From an uncultured Clostridia bacterium (lineage in GTDB: Bacteria > Bacillota > Clostridia > CAKSNL01 > HGM11501): DNA of 64,000 nucleotides. This document shows positions 1 to 7,553 of this stretch, in pieces. Where the stretch lies: positions 62,001-126,000 of the forward strand of contig CAKSNL010000006.1 of the NCBI GenBank assembly GCA_934476235.1, written 5' to 3'. The notes below the pieces were generated by a model that was given only the letters and a program-made list of their open reading frames with translations, ran no database searches and was not told the origin of the DNA. The position numbers were made by a program, and so were the translations under genes. Position 1 is the first letter of the stretch, and every line of letters starts with the position of its first letter.

Positions 1-1932
1 TTTTTCGATGAAAAACTTAAACGTGCACACGGTTTCGTCTTCCTTATTCATCACCGCGCGGGTGAAAACGTTTAATACATAATTCTCACGCCCGTTTGCC
101 GTGCATTTGTCTACGGTTAATGCATTGTCGGTCATCCTTTCGATCTGCCAATCACCCGATAAGTCCATCACTTTTTCGGGCTGCTTTTTTTCACGGGAAG
201 TATATTTATGAGAATCGCAGATTATGACCGCGGAGCCGTAAGGGGGCAGCGTGAGCGTGCCGGAAAACGGCGAAAGGGCGCCCGTTTCAAGGTCCATTAT
301 CCTGCCGTTTAAGGAAATTTCGCAGAGCCTTTTTTCGGATGTCGAATTCACAAAATAGTGGAAGGTGAAGTCGTCAAAAAGCCTTCTTGTGTAGGTAACC
401 GAGGGGTCGGAAACGACACCGCACGGCGAAATGGAGCCCGAGTCATTTAAGACTGTTCCGCCCTGTGATTTAAATTCGGATAAAAGGCGGCGCGTCTCGG
501 GCAAAAGGTTTTCGCCGAAGGGCACGATAACGCGGTCATAGGTGCACTCGCCGATTTTTATTTTCCCGCCGGAGACGGACGCATGGCGCGCCATAATGAC
601 CTCGTCGCCCAGGTCAAAAAGAATGTGCTTTGCCTCAAGGTCATATAAAAGCCGGGTGAAGGAGCTTTGAATGTCGTAAACTCCGCTATAGTTTTCGGGA
701 GTGAACGACGCCCAGCACGAGGTCATCGGGTGAATCACGAGCGTGTCAAACTCCGTCCTCCCCTCAGAAAGGAAGGCGCCGAGCCTTCCCGCCGCGTCCG
801 AAAATCCCTTAAAGTAATCCCACCACGGCTGCTGAGGTCCGATAGCCGGGGGATAGTCGCGCTTTCTTAAGCCCCTCATGGAGTAAGGCGATAAGTGAAG
901 GCACAAAAGCGTTGCCCCGCGCACCGCCTGCCAGGAGAAAACGGCAAAAAGGTCGTCAAAATCCGCCGCATGCCCGCATGCGGCAAAGCTTTCGGTCAGC
1001 ACCGCCTTTTTCCCGAGCTGGTGAGCGACCGAGGCGACCTGATAGGGCGCGATGATCGCGCTTCCGGGCTCCTTTTTAAGGGTCAGCATGTCAATTCCCG
1101 GAATGTCAAAATACTGGTACGACGGCATGACCGCGCCGTTTGATATCATCTGAAGGCGCAGATCCTCCTCCAAAAGAAGGTGACCGGTGAATTTCTTTTT
1201 GTGCTTTTTACAAAATTCATGTATAGTTTTGGCGTAGTTTTCGGAAAAAAGCTCCGCGACAAGCCGCCAGTATTTTATCCGCACGTCCGCCGCGCCCTCC
1301 CGCTCCTCAAAAAGGCAGGGAAGAAGGGGCAAAATGTCGGTGCCGTACGCCTTTTTCCACTCGGAGGGGAGCGTGTCGCTCCACGGTATACCGCACATTC
1401 TCGCAAGCTGGGGCTCGTCGGTGAAAAAGCCCTCGATATCGGGCGACTTCTCAATGTAGGGCTGATAGGAAAATTCGATGAATTTTTCCGTCACGCCGGG
1501 GTCCAAAAGGTCGGAATAAAGCGGGTTTATGTCCGCATAATAAGTAAAGCCGTCAATTTCGGCGATTTTTTTGCCTTTTGCCCCGCCGTCCGTACGGCAG
1601 AGCGATTTTAGCATGTACTTCTCGCCGAGTGCGGGAACGCGCCCGTCCGCAAAGCCGGAGGGCCAGCCGTTCTCGTCATAAGCAAACGGCGCCATGGAGC
1701 GCTTTTTCCCCTCGGCGACCGCATAGCTTATGTTGTCAAACCACTCTTCGCCCATGTAGGGGGTGGTAAGCCCGCCGCGCGCGTGCAGGAAAAAGCCGCC
1801 GATATGGGCCGAGTCCATCTTGCCGATAAGGCGCTCCGTCTCCTCCTTTGACAAAGTGTCGTTCAAAGACCAGAACGGAACGGGAAGGTATTTTTTGTCA
1901 ACGCTCGAAAAATCCATGTTTTTAAAGTCCAT
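1..1932 (-). CDS. GH106-like glycoside hydrolase (partial, 3' end outside window)
   Basis: An uninterrupted minus-strand frame of 644 codons runs off the left edge of the window. The start is the ATG at 1930-1932, with AAAGGGGG a few bases upstream and a consensus promoter further up. The N-terminus has PFWSLND, then GGFFLHARGG, YDENGWPSG and FFTDEP. These are landmarks I associate with the large GH106 (alpha-L-rhamnosidase-like) family, whose TIM barrel is followed by beta-sandwich domains. There is no signal peptide, so it probably acts in the cytoplasm on imported rhamnose- or other deoxysugar-containing oligosaccharides. Family members usually reach 800-1100 residues, so a third or more of the protein lies outside. 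The family call is fairly safe; the substrate is inferred. Confidence 0.75.
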   Translation of the reverse strand, partial: MDFKNMDFSSVDKKYLPVPFWSLNDTLSKEETERLIGKMDSAHIGGFFLHARGGLTTPYMGEEWFDNISYAVAEGKKRSMAPFAYDENGWPSGFADGRVPALGEKYMLKSLCRTDGGAKGKKIAEIDGFTYYADINPLYSDLLDPGVTEKFIEFSYQPYIEKSPDIEGFFTDEPQLARMCGIPWSDTLPSEWKKAYGTDILPLLPCLFEEREGAADVRIKYWRLVAELFSENYAKTIHEFCKKHKKKFTGHLLLEEDLRLQMISNGAVMPSYQYFDIPGIDMLTLKKEPGSAIIAPYQVASVAHQLGKKAVLTESFAACGHAADFDDLFAVFSWQAVRGATLLCLHLSPYSMRGLRKRDYPPAIGPQQPWWDYFKGFSDAAGRLGAFLSEGRTEFDTLVIHPMTSCWASFTPENYSGVYDIQSSFTRLLYDLEAKHILFDLGDEVIMARHASVSGGKIKIGECTYDRVIVPFGENLLPETRRLLSEFKSQGGTVLNDSGSISPCGVVSDPSVTYTRRLFDDFTFHYFVNSTSEKRLCEISLNGRIMDLETGALSPFSGTLTLPPYGSAVIICDSHKYTSREKKQPEKVMDLSGDWQIERMTDNALTVDKCTANGRENYVLNVFTRAVMNKEDETVCTFKFFIEK

Positions 1933-1959
1933 TATAATGCCCCCTTTAATGTATTTTAT

Positions 1960-1988
1960 ATTATAAACGAAGAAAACATAAGTGTCAA
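1960..1988 (-). promoter_or_regulatory. Sigma-A promoter for the GH106-like gene
   Basis: On the minus strand TTGACA (1983-1988) and TATAAT (1960-1965) are separated by exactly 17 bp. The -35 box abuts the -35 box of the divergent promoter of the next gene, with one base between them. Confidence 0.8.
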
Positions 1989-1989
1989 G

Positions 1990-2018
1990 TTGACATTTTC
2001 TTGTTTTTGGCATAAAAT
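1990..2018 (+). promoter_or_regulatory. Sigma-A promoter for the CDF exporter
   Basis: TTGACA (1990-1995), a 17-bp spacer and TAAAAT (2013-2018). Together with the divergent promoter, the two -35 boxes form the palindrome TGTCAAGTTGACA. Confidence 0.8.
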
Positions 2019-2041
2019 ATAATGGATAAGGGGGAGATTTT

Positions 2042-3232
2042 TTGACCGGAGTAATAATGAGAGCGCTCGGAAGAAGAACCGAAAATATGGCGCACGATAA
2101 AAAAAGGGCGGCGTACGGCACTGCCGCGGCGGTCACCGGGATAATATGCAACATTATTCTTTGCGCGCTGAAGGGAGCGGCGGGGCTCATCTTCAATTCA
2201 GTCGCGATTTTGGCAGACGCGGTGAATAACCTGTCCGACGCGGGAAATTCCGTCATCACGCTCATCGGTTTTTTCCTTGCCGAAAAGCCGGCGGATGAGG
2301 ATCACCCCTACGGTCACGCGAGGATAGAGTACATTTCGTGCCTCGCCGTGTCTTTTGTGATACTCATGCTCGGCGTGTCGCTTTTTAAGACCTCGGCGCT
2401 GAAAATTTTCAATCCCGAGCCGATCGACAAAAGCGCGGCAGCCGTTTTGGTGCTCGTGATTTCGATACTTTTAAAAGTCTGGATGGGCGTGTTTTATAAA
2501 AAAATGGGCACGGCGATAAATTCGTCGGTCATACTTGCAAACTCAAAGGATTCGTTTAACGACGTTGTTTCGACCGGCGCGGTGCTTTTAACCACTCTCA
2601 TCGCGGTGTTTACCGATGTTAATCTGGACGCGTGGGCGGGCTGCGCGGTCGCGCTCTTTATCTTCTGCTCGGGCTTTGGCATAATGAGAGAGACATTAAA
2701 TAATCTTCTGGGCACAATGCCGTCAAAGGAGCTGGTGGATTCTATCATCGACAAGCTCTATTCCTATGACGGCGTTCTGGGCATACATGACCTTGTTGTG
2801 CACAGCTACGGACCGGACAAATATTTCGCGACCGTGCATGTTGAGGTTCCGTGCGACGTCAATATTTTAACCAGCCACGATATGATAGATAATATCGAGC
2901 GCGATTTTTTGTCAGACCCCGGCATCAACCTTGTCATTCACTTAGACCCTGTCGTGACAGACGATGAGGAGGTTATAAAAACGCGCGATATGGTGCATGA
3001 TACGGTAAAGGCTGTAAACACCTCGTATTCGATTCACGATTTTCGCATGGTGAAGGGCGACACGCACTCCAACCTGATATTTGACATCGCGGTCCCGGCG
3101 GGCGATAAGCATACGGAAAGTCAGATCCGCGAAAAAGTGGCGGAGGAAATTAAAAAGAGGGACGGTAAATATTACTGCATCATAACCGTTGACAGAAATT
3201 ATACAATGGATGAAAAAGGAGCCGGGCGGTAA
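2042..3232 (+). CDS. CDF-family cation exporter, Mn-type metal site
   Basis: A 396-residue cation diffusion facilitator, predicted to export a divalent metal by proton antiport across the plasma membrane. The N-terminal two thirds hold about six membrane helices. The transport site can be read as N62xxxD66 in helix 2 (in DAVNNLSD) and D170xxxD174 in helix 5 (in KDSFND). This N-D-D-D set is typical of manganese exporters such as MntE, rather than the HxxxD of zinc CDFs. DHPYGHARIEY is the classic loop after helix 2. The tail has a ferredoxin-like cytoplasmic domain plus a second, similar segment. The start is TTG at 2042, 5-6 nt after GGGGGAG; ATG at 2057 or 2087 is possible. A GC hairpin overlaps the stop. 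The metal is inferred from the motif. Confidence 0.88.
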   Translation: MTGVIMRALGRRTENMAHDKKRAAYGTAAAVTGIICNIILCALKGAAGLIFNSVAILADAVNNLSDAGNSVITLIGFFLAEKPADEDHPYGHARIEYISCLAVSFVILMLGVSLFKTSALKIFNPEPIDKSAAAVLVLVISILLKVWMGVFYKKMGTAINSSVILANSKDSFNDVVSTGAVLLTTLIAVFTDVNLDAWAGCAVALFIFCSGFGIMRETLNNLLGTMPSKELVDSIIDKLYSYDGVLGIHDLVVHSYGPDKYFATVHVEVPCDVNILTSHDMIDNIERDFLSDPGINLVIHLDPVVTDDEEVIKTRDMVHDTVKAVNTSYSIHDFRMVKGDTHSNLIFDIAVPAGDKHTESQIREKVAEEIKKRDGKYYCIITVDRNYTMDEKGAGR

Positions 3233-3239
3233 GCCCGGC
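3221..3239 (+). terminator. GC hairpin at the end of the CDF gene
   Basis: GCCGGGC, GGTAA, GCCCGGC. The stop codon is in the loop. There is no immediate T-run (the T-run comes 14 nt later), so it may be a weak terminator or an mRNA 3'-end stabiliser. Confidence 0.4.
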
Positions 3240-3268
3240 TGACTCATAAAAAATTTTTAAAAAAGGTA

Positions 3269-3297
3269 TTGACAAAAGGGAGGATTTGTGATAAAAT
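3269..3297 (+). promoter_or_regulatory. Promoter of tRNA-Lys
   Basis: TTGACA (3269-3274), 17 bp, TAAAAT (3292-3297); the mature tRNA begins 34 nt downstream. Confidence 0.75.
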
Positions 3298-3330
3298 ACT
3301 TATTGTTGCGAATGACATAAGTTAATAAAC

Positions 3331-3406
3331 GCACCATTAGCTCAGCTGGTAGAGCACCTGACTCTTAATCAGGGTGTCCAGGGTTCGAGTCCCTGATGGT
3401 GCACCA
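3331..3406 (+). tRNA. tRNA-Lys (anticodon CTT)
   Basis: A 76-nt cloverleaf with encoded CCA. The acceptor stem GCACCAT pairs with ATGGTGC, the discriminator is A, and the D-arm and GGTTCGAGTCC T-arm are normal. The anticodon stem CCTGA/TCAGG holds loop CTCTTAA, giving anticodon CTT at 3364-3366, which reads AAG lysine codons. It is a single gene with its own promoter and terminator. Confidence 0.97.
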
Positions 3407-3411
3407 AAAAA

Positions 3412-3437
3412 AGCACTTCATCAGAAGTGCTTTTTTG
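3412..3437 (+). terminator. Terminator of tRNA-Lys
   Basis: AGCACTTC, ATCA, GAAGTGCT followed by TTTTT. Confidence 0.85.
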
Positions 3438-3463
3438 TTGCGCCTATCAGGGACTCCTCGCTA

Positions 3464-3489
3464 AAAACAGTCCGCAGGACTGTTTTTTT
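3464..3489 (+). terminator. Second terminator-like hairpin behind tRNA-Lys
   Basis: AAAACAGTCC, GCA, GGACTGTTTT followed by more T. It sits inside the repetitive tail. Confidence 0.55.
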
Positions 3490-3490
3490 C

Positions 3491-3800
3491 ACGCTCGGAC
3501 TGATGGTGCACGGTAAAGAGGGAGCACACCTTCCGACATGCTTTTTGTTTTGTTGCGCCTATCAGGGACTCTTCGCTAAAAACAGTTCACCGACGCGTCG
3601 GAACAAACCTTTGCGCTCCATGTTTTCCTTCGGAAAATCTTTGCGCGCTTCGTTTGTTCCTCCTTTGCCCCAAAAAGCATACGCTTTTCGGGGACCCCGG
3701 ATACACGCTCAGACTGATGGTGCACGCCGAAAGGAGGGCGCACCTTCGGGTGTGTTTTTGCTTTGCTACACCATTCGCGGGAATTTTCCCTGACAGAAAA
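3491..3800 (+). repeat. Imperfect repeat units downstream of tRNA-Lys; no gene
   Basis: Two units begin ACGCTCnGACTGATGGTGCAC (near 3491 and 3704), followed by an AAnGAGGGnGCAC-like stretch, a CCTTC hairpin and a T-run. They contain direct copies of the tRNA end CTGATGGTGCAC. A hairpin-rich spacer with CGAAGG/CCTTCG-type stems fills 3590-3690. Open frames here have no ribosome binding site or recognisable protein, and I treat the stretch as non-coding. Confidence 0.6.
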
Positions 3801-3837
3801 AAACCTTTCGAGCCCCCTCTTTTGTCTAAAATGACGG

Positions 3838-3866
3838 TTGAAAAATATTTTCAGAGGTGCTATAAT
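3838..3866 (+). promoter_or_regulatory. Promoter of the serine-hydrolase-like gene
   Basis: TTGAAA (3838-3843), 17 bp, TATAAT (3861-3866). Transcription would begin near 3873, which rules out an ATG at 3872 and supports the start at 3917. Confidence 0.75.
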
Positions 3867-3916
3867 AAATAATGCCGTATGGCGAGGGAAACAAAAATAT
3901 TTTCGAGGTGAGAAAA

Positions 3917-4828
3917 ATGGACTTCAATGCGCTTGCCGATTTTATCAAAAACATCGGGAAAAACTACTCGGTTCCCGGGTGCGATATCAGCGTTTACTAC
4001 AACCACATAAACGTTTTCAGGATGCACAGCGGATTTTCAGACGAGTCGGGGAAAATAAAGGTCTCGCGCAAGAACCTTTATTTCATGAACTCCGGCGCAA
4101 AGATAATGTGCTCCGCCGCTTTAATGATTCTGGCGCAGAGCTATGCGCTCTCGCTGGGCGACCCTGTCGCCCGGTTCGTTCCCGGAATTCCGACGGAGAT
4201 CACCGTGCGCGAATTTATTAAGCGTTACAGCGCCGAAAACAGGACGGAGGACGAAATCTTCGGCTTCGAGACGGTGAAAAGACTCATCGCCTCCGCAAGC
4301 GGAAAAAGCTTTGACGAATTTCTGGAGAGCGCAATAACGCGCCCGTTAAAAATGAAGTCGACGACGTTTAACTTAAACAAAACGAACGAAAAGCTCATAG
4401 CCGCGCAGTATAATTACATGGGCGAGGGAAAGACCCCCATAGAGTGCGCAACGGACGTGCGCGTTCTTCATGACAAGCACACCGGCTGCCTTATAACGAG
4501 CGTAGACGACTACGCGCTCTTTGCCGAAACGCTGACGGGCGGCGGGCTTTCGAAAACCGGAAAGCGGATATTGTCGCGCGAGAGCACCGAGAAGCTTATA
4601 GGCGACCTTGTTTATAACGAAACGGAAAAGGACGGGGCGTTCGTCTCTGTCGGCAACAACGGAAGCCTGGTTCTTATCGACATGAAAAAGAAGATCACGA
4701 TAGTTTACGCTCAGCACATGAGGAACATGGACTCCTCGGTCCTTTCAATGTACCCCGAGCTCAGGAAGACCGTTTACGAGTGCATAGGAGCGGACACGTG
4801 GTCGCTCGGATACAACATTTTTCCGTAA
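3917..4828 (+). CDS. Beta-lactamase-fold serine hydrolase, degenerate active site
   Basis: 303 residues related to class C beta-lactamase/esterase-type serine hydrolases. The start is ATG 3917 after GAGGTGAG. The nucleophile motif SxxK is present as S59-G-A-K62. The later stretch (SGKSFDEFL...RPLKMKSTTF) matches the family region after the second motif. However, the usual HTSGL loop is missing: ITVREF runs almost straight into Y104-S-A, where YSN is expected. The C-terminal HxG is replaced by GNNGS. There is no signal peptide, which is unusual for a family that mostly works outside the cell. It may be a non-catalytic or strongly altered member. The downstream transporter gene follows after 26 bp and is probably cotranscribed. 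Confidence 0.72.
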   Translation: MDFNALADFIKNIGKNYSVPGCDISVYYNHINVFRMHSGFSDESGKIKVSRKNLYFMNSGAKIMCSAALMILAQSYALSLGDPVARFVPGIPTEITVREFIKRYSAENRTEDEIFGFETVKRLIASASGKSFDEFLESAITRPLKMKSTTFNLNKTNEKLIAAQYNYMGEGKTPIECATDVRVLHDKHTGCLITSVDDYALFAETLTGGGLSKTGKRILSRESTEKLIGDLVYNETEKDGAFVSVGNNGSLVLIDMKKKITIVYAQHMRNMDSSVLSMYPELRKTVYECIGADTWSLGYNIFP

Positions 4829-4854
4829 TACGTTAGGAGAGAACAAAAAGAAAA

Positions 4855-5751
4855 ATGGGATATTTATTTTTAGCCTTCGCACTTTTGGCAGGCTCGACCA
4901 AGGGCTACTGCGGAAAAAAGACAAGCGGATTTGTAAGAGAATACAAGGACGCGATGTTCACAAACTTCATAAGAATGGTGCTTTGCATATTGATAAGCTT
5001 CGTGCTTTTGCTGGCGAGCGGGCGCCTTTCGCTTTTGAAGGTCGGGACGGACGTTGTGCTTATCACGCTTTTATCGGGAGTTACGACGTCGGTTTTCGTT
5101 GTGGCGTGGCTTTTGGCGGTCCGCCGCGGAGCGTATATGATGCTGGACGTGTTTTTGATGCTCGGCGTTATCGTGCCGCTCCTTTTGTCGGAGTTTCTGT
5201 TTGACGAGAAAATAAGGTTAAATCAGTGGGCGGGGCTTTTGGTGCTCCTTGCCGCGGTTGTTATAATGTGCTCTTACAATAACCAGATCAAGGAGAAAAT
5301 GAGCCTAAAGTCGCTCGGACTTTTGGTGCTCTGCGGCGTCGCGAACGGACTTACCGACTTTTCGCAGAAGCTCTATGTCAAGACTGTTTCTGACTCCTCG
5401 GCAGCGGTGTTTAACTTTTATACATACATTTTCTCCGCGCTCGTGCTCTTGGTATTTTACATAGGCGCGAAGGTGACGGATAAAACAGGCTCATCTTCGG
5501 AGACGGACGTTTTAAGGCGCGTCGGCGGATATGTCGCCGTGATGAGCGTGTGCCTTTTCTTAAACTCGTATTTTAAGACGATGGCGGCGGGAATTCTCCC
5601 CTCAGCGGTGCTTTACCCCTTGAGCCAGGGCGCAAGCCTGATTTTGTCGTCGTTTATGTCAATGCTTCTTTTTAAGGAAAAGCTCACCGCAAAATGCATA
5701 ACCGGCATAGCGCTCTCCTTCGCCGGACTTTTGATAATCAATCTGTTATAA
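4855..5751 (+). CDS. EamA-family (DMT) transporter
   Basis: 298 residues and about ten hydrophobic helices in two similar halves, the layout of drug/metabolite-transporter EamA proteins. These proteins move small metabolites or amino acids across the plasma membrane. The N-terminal GSTKGYCGKK and the second-half FNFYTYIFSALV lie in helix ends. The start is ATG 4855 behind AGGAGAG. It is the second gene of a two-gene unit with the degenerate hydrolase and ends at a strong terminator. The substrate cannot be read from the sequence. Confidence 0.82.
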   Translation: MGYLFLAFALLAGSTKGYCGKKTSGFVREYKDAMFTNFIRMVLCILISFVLLLASGRLSLLKVGTDVVLITLLSGVTTSVFVVAWLLAVRRGAYMMLDVFLMLGVIVPLLLSEFLFDEKIRLNQWAGLLVLLAAVVIMCSYNNQIKEKMSLKSLGLLVLCGVANGLTDFSQKLYVKTVSDSSAAVFNFYTYIFSALVLLVFYIGAKVTDKTGSSSETDVLRRVGGYVAVMSVCLFLNSYFKTMAAGILPSAVLYPLSQGASLILSSFMSMLLFKEKLTAKCITGIALSFAGLLIINLL

Positions 5752-5758
5752 AAAAAGA

Positions 5759-5789
5759 GCTGCAAAACGAGTGTTTTGCAGCCTTTTTT
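5759..5789 (+). terminator. Terminator between the EamA gene and leuA
   Basis: GCTGCAAAAC, GAGT, GTTTTGCAGC then CTTTTTT. It lies in the convergent gap and could serve both strands weakly. Confidence 0.85.
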
Positions 5790-5799
5790 ATGCGGAAAT

Positions 5800-7443
5800 T
5801 TATTTGCTTCTGTTATATGCCGAAATCAAAGCCTCCATTGACGCGGTGCTTATGTTTGTACTGATTCCCGCGCCGTAGTAGAGGCGGTCACCCACCCTTA
5901 AGGTGATGAACGCCATGGCGCGCGAGCTTGACTTTTCTTCCAGCGCGTGCTCGGAGTATGAAACTATCTCAAGCTCCGTTTTGAGATTTTCTCTTAAAAG
6001 GTTGTTGAGCGCGTCAAGCGGTCCGTTTCCGGAAGCGGTGAATTCGCCCTCAAGCTCTCCGCCGAATGACGCGGTAATGCTTGTTTCCCCGTCCGACGAG
6101 GTGACCTTATAGTCAAGCAGGGCGAGGTGATCCTGCCGTGAAACATAGTTTTCCGCGAACGCTAAATATATCGTTTCGTGCGGAAGCTCGGACGCTTTTT
6201 TGTCCGACATGTTCTTGATCAAAAGCGCAAACTCGGTAATCATGTCCTTCGGCGCGTAGATTCCGTACTTGCTCTCCAGAACATAGCGGATGCCGCCTGC
6301 GCCCGACTGACTGTTGATTCTGATGGGCTCGTAGTCCCTTCCGATATCCTCGGGATCTATGGGAAGGTAAGGGTTTTGCCAGAGCTTTAGATTGTGCGCG
6401 GCGGAGTATTCTAAGCTCTTTTTGATAGCGTCCTGATGAGAGCCGGAAAACGCGGTGTAGACAAGCTCTCCGGCGTACGGATGGCGGGGCGGGACAGGCA
6501 TTTTCGTGCTGTCCTCATAGGTCTTTATAAGGTGCGCCATGTCCGAAAGCTCCAATTTCGGGTCAATGCCCTGGGAAAAAAGGTTCAGCGCGAGCACCAT
6601 AATGTCCGCGTTTCCCGTGCGCTCCCCGTTTCCGAAAAGCGTTCCCTCGACCCTCTGGGCTCCGGCGAGGATGCCCAGCTCTGACGAGGCGACGGCGCAG
6701 CCGCGGTCGTTGTGCGTGTGTATGCTTAAGATTACTTTTTCGCGGCTGTGCATGTTTTCCGAAATGTATTCGACCATGTCGGCGTAAACGTTCGGCGTGG
6801 AAAGCTGAACGGTCTCCGGAAGGTTTATGATGAGCTTATTATCCTTTGCCGGAGCAAAGGCGTCGATAACGGCGTTCACGGTGCGAAGCGCGATCTCGGG
6901 CTCCGTCGCCGAAAAGCTCTCGGGCGAATATTCAAACGTCAGATGTTCGCAGTGCACGGATTTTGCCATTTCAAGGCACATTTCGGCGCCCTCTTTTGCA
7001 AGAGCGACGGTTTCGTCCGGCGTGAAGTTAAAGACAGCCTCTCTCTGAACCCGCGAGGTGGAGTTATATATGTGCACGATGGCGCGCTTTGCCCCGTCAA
7101 TCGCCTCAAACGTCCTTTTTAGTATGTGCGGGCGTATCTGGCTTAAGACCTGGACCGTAACATCGTCCGGTATGAGATTTTTTTCTATAAGCGTGCGGAT
7201 GAACGAAAACTCCGTGTCCGACGCGGCAGGAAAGCCGACCTCAATCTCCTTAAACCCTATTCTTACAAGATACGAGAAAAAATAAAGCTTTTCCTCCGCC
7301 GTCATCGGCGCGACAAGCGCCTGATTCCCGTCGCGAAGGTCGACGCTGCACCATGCGGGCGCCTTCTTTATCTCTCTTTCGGGCCAGTTTCTTTCAAAGG
7401 GCGGAACGGCAAAATACGCTTTTTTGTAACGTGAGTAATTCAT
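5800..7443 (-). CDS. leuA: 2-isopropylmalate synthase, type 2
   Basis: 547 residues. It condenses acetyl-CoA with 2-oxoisovalerate, the first step of leucine synthesis, in the cytoplasm. The HMGL-like TIM barrel starts with SVDLRDGNQA (catalytic R37-D38). It includes EVGFPAAS, the metal-binding HTHND and LFGNGERTGN. The C-terminal ~130 residues are the allosteric leucine-sensing domain. The long N-terminus and the DLRDGNQ form mark the ~550-residue type 2 LeuA. The start is ATG at 7441-7443 with GAAAGGGG upstream; a longer frame starts before the promoter and cannot be right. It is a single-gene transcript, and no other leucine genes are in the window. The leader is only about 16 nt, leaving no room for a T-box or attenuator. 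Confidence 0.95.
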   Translation of the reverse strand: MNYSRYKKAYFAVPPFERNWPEREIKKAPAWCSVDLRDGNQALVAPMTAEEKLYFFSYLVRIGFKEIEVGFPAASDTEFSFIRTLIEKNLIPDDVTVQVLSQIRPHILKRTFEAIDGAKRAIVHIYNSTSRVQREAVFNFTPDETVALAKEGAEMCLEMAKSVHCEHLTFEYSPESFSATEPEIALRTVNAVIDAFAPAKDNKLIINLPETVQLSTPNVYADMVEYISENMHSREKVILSIHTHNDRGCAVASSELGILAGAQRVEGTLFGNGERTGNADIMVLALNLFSQGIDPKLELSDMAHLIKTYEDSTKMPVPPRHPYAGELVYTAFSGSHQDAIKKSLEYSAAHNLKLWQNPYLPIDPEDIGRDYEPIRINSQSGAGGIRYVLESKYGIYAPKDMITEFALLIKNMSDKKASELPHETIYLAFAENYVSRQDHLALLDYKVTSSDGETSITASFGGELEGEFTASGNGPLDALNNLLRENLKTELEIVSYSEHALEEKSSSRAMAFITLRVGDRLYYGAGISTNISTASMEALISAYNRSK

Positions 7444-7465
7444 GTCTATTCCCCTTTCTGTATTT

Positions 7466-7494
7466 AGCATATACCAAGTGAAGTTTTTTGTCAA
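7466..7494 (-). promoter_or_regulatory. leuA promoter
   Basis: Minus-strand TTGACA (7489-7494), 17 bp, TATGCT (7466-7471). Confidence 0.75.
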
Positions 7495-7501
7495 GATTAT
7501 A

Positions 7502-7530
7502 TTGCGCCCGGGCGAAAACTGTGGTAAAAT
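7502..7530 (+). promoter_or_regulatory. GH30 gene promoter
   Basis: TTGCGC (7502-7507), 17 bp, TAAAAT (7525-7530). The -35 box is poor, so an activator or low expression is possible. Confidence 0.55.
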
Positions 7531-7553
7531 ATGAAAAAAGGGAGGAACTAAAG

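Larger units (their letters stand above)
3387..3571 (+). repeat. Inverted copies of the tRNA-Lys 3' end
   Basis: The T-arm/acceptor stretch GAGTCCCTGAT-GGTGC (3387-3402) has reverse-complement copies, GCGCC-T-ATCAGGGACTC, at 3440-3456 and 3555-3571. The first pairing would form a 16-bp stem with one bulge enclosing the tRNA terminator. The 11-bp core is exact in both copies. Confidence 0.75.

Noticed and set aside
1..1900. Plus-strand frames at 667, 895, 1180, 1578 and 1763
   Set aside because: All are opposite the continuous minus-strand GH106-like frame and have no binding sites.
3374..3793. 139-residue open frame over the tRNA-Lys tail
   Set aside because: It starts inside the tRNA, has no ribosome binding site and its sequence is built from the repeated hairpins.
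7444..7465. Leucine attenuator or T-box before leuA
   Set aside because: The leader is about 16 nt and too short for either.
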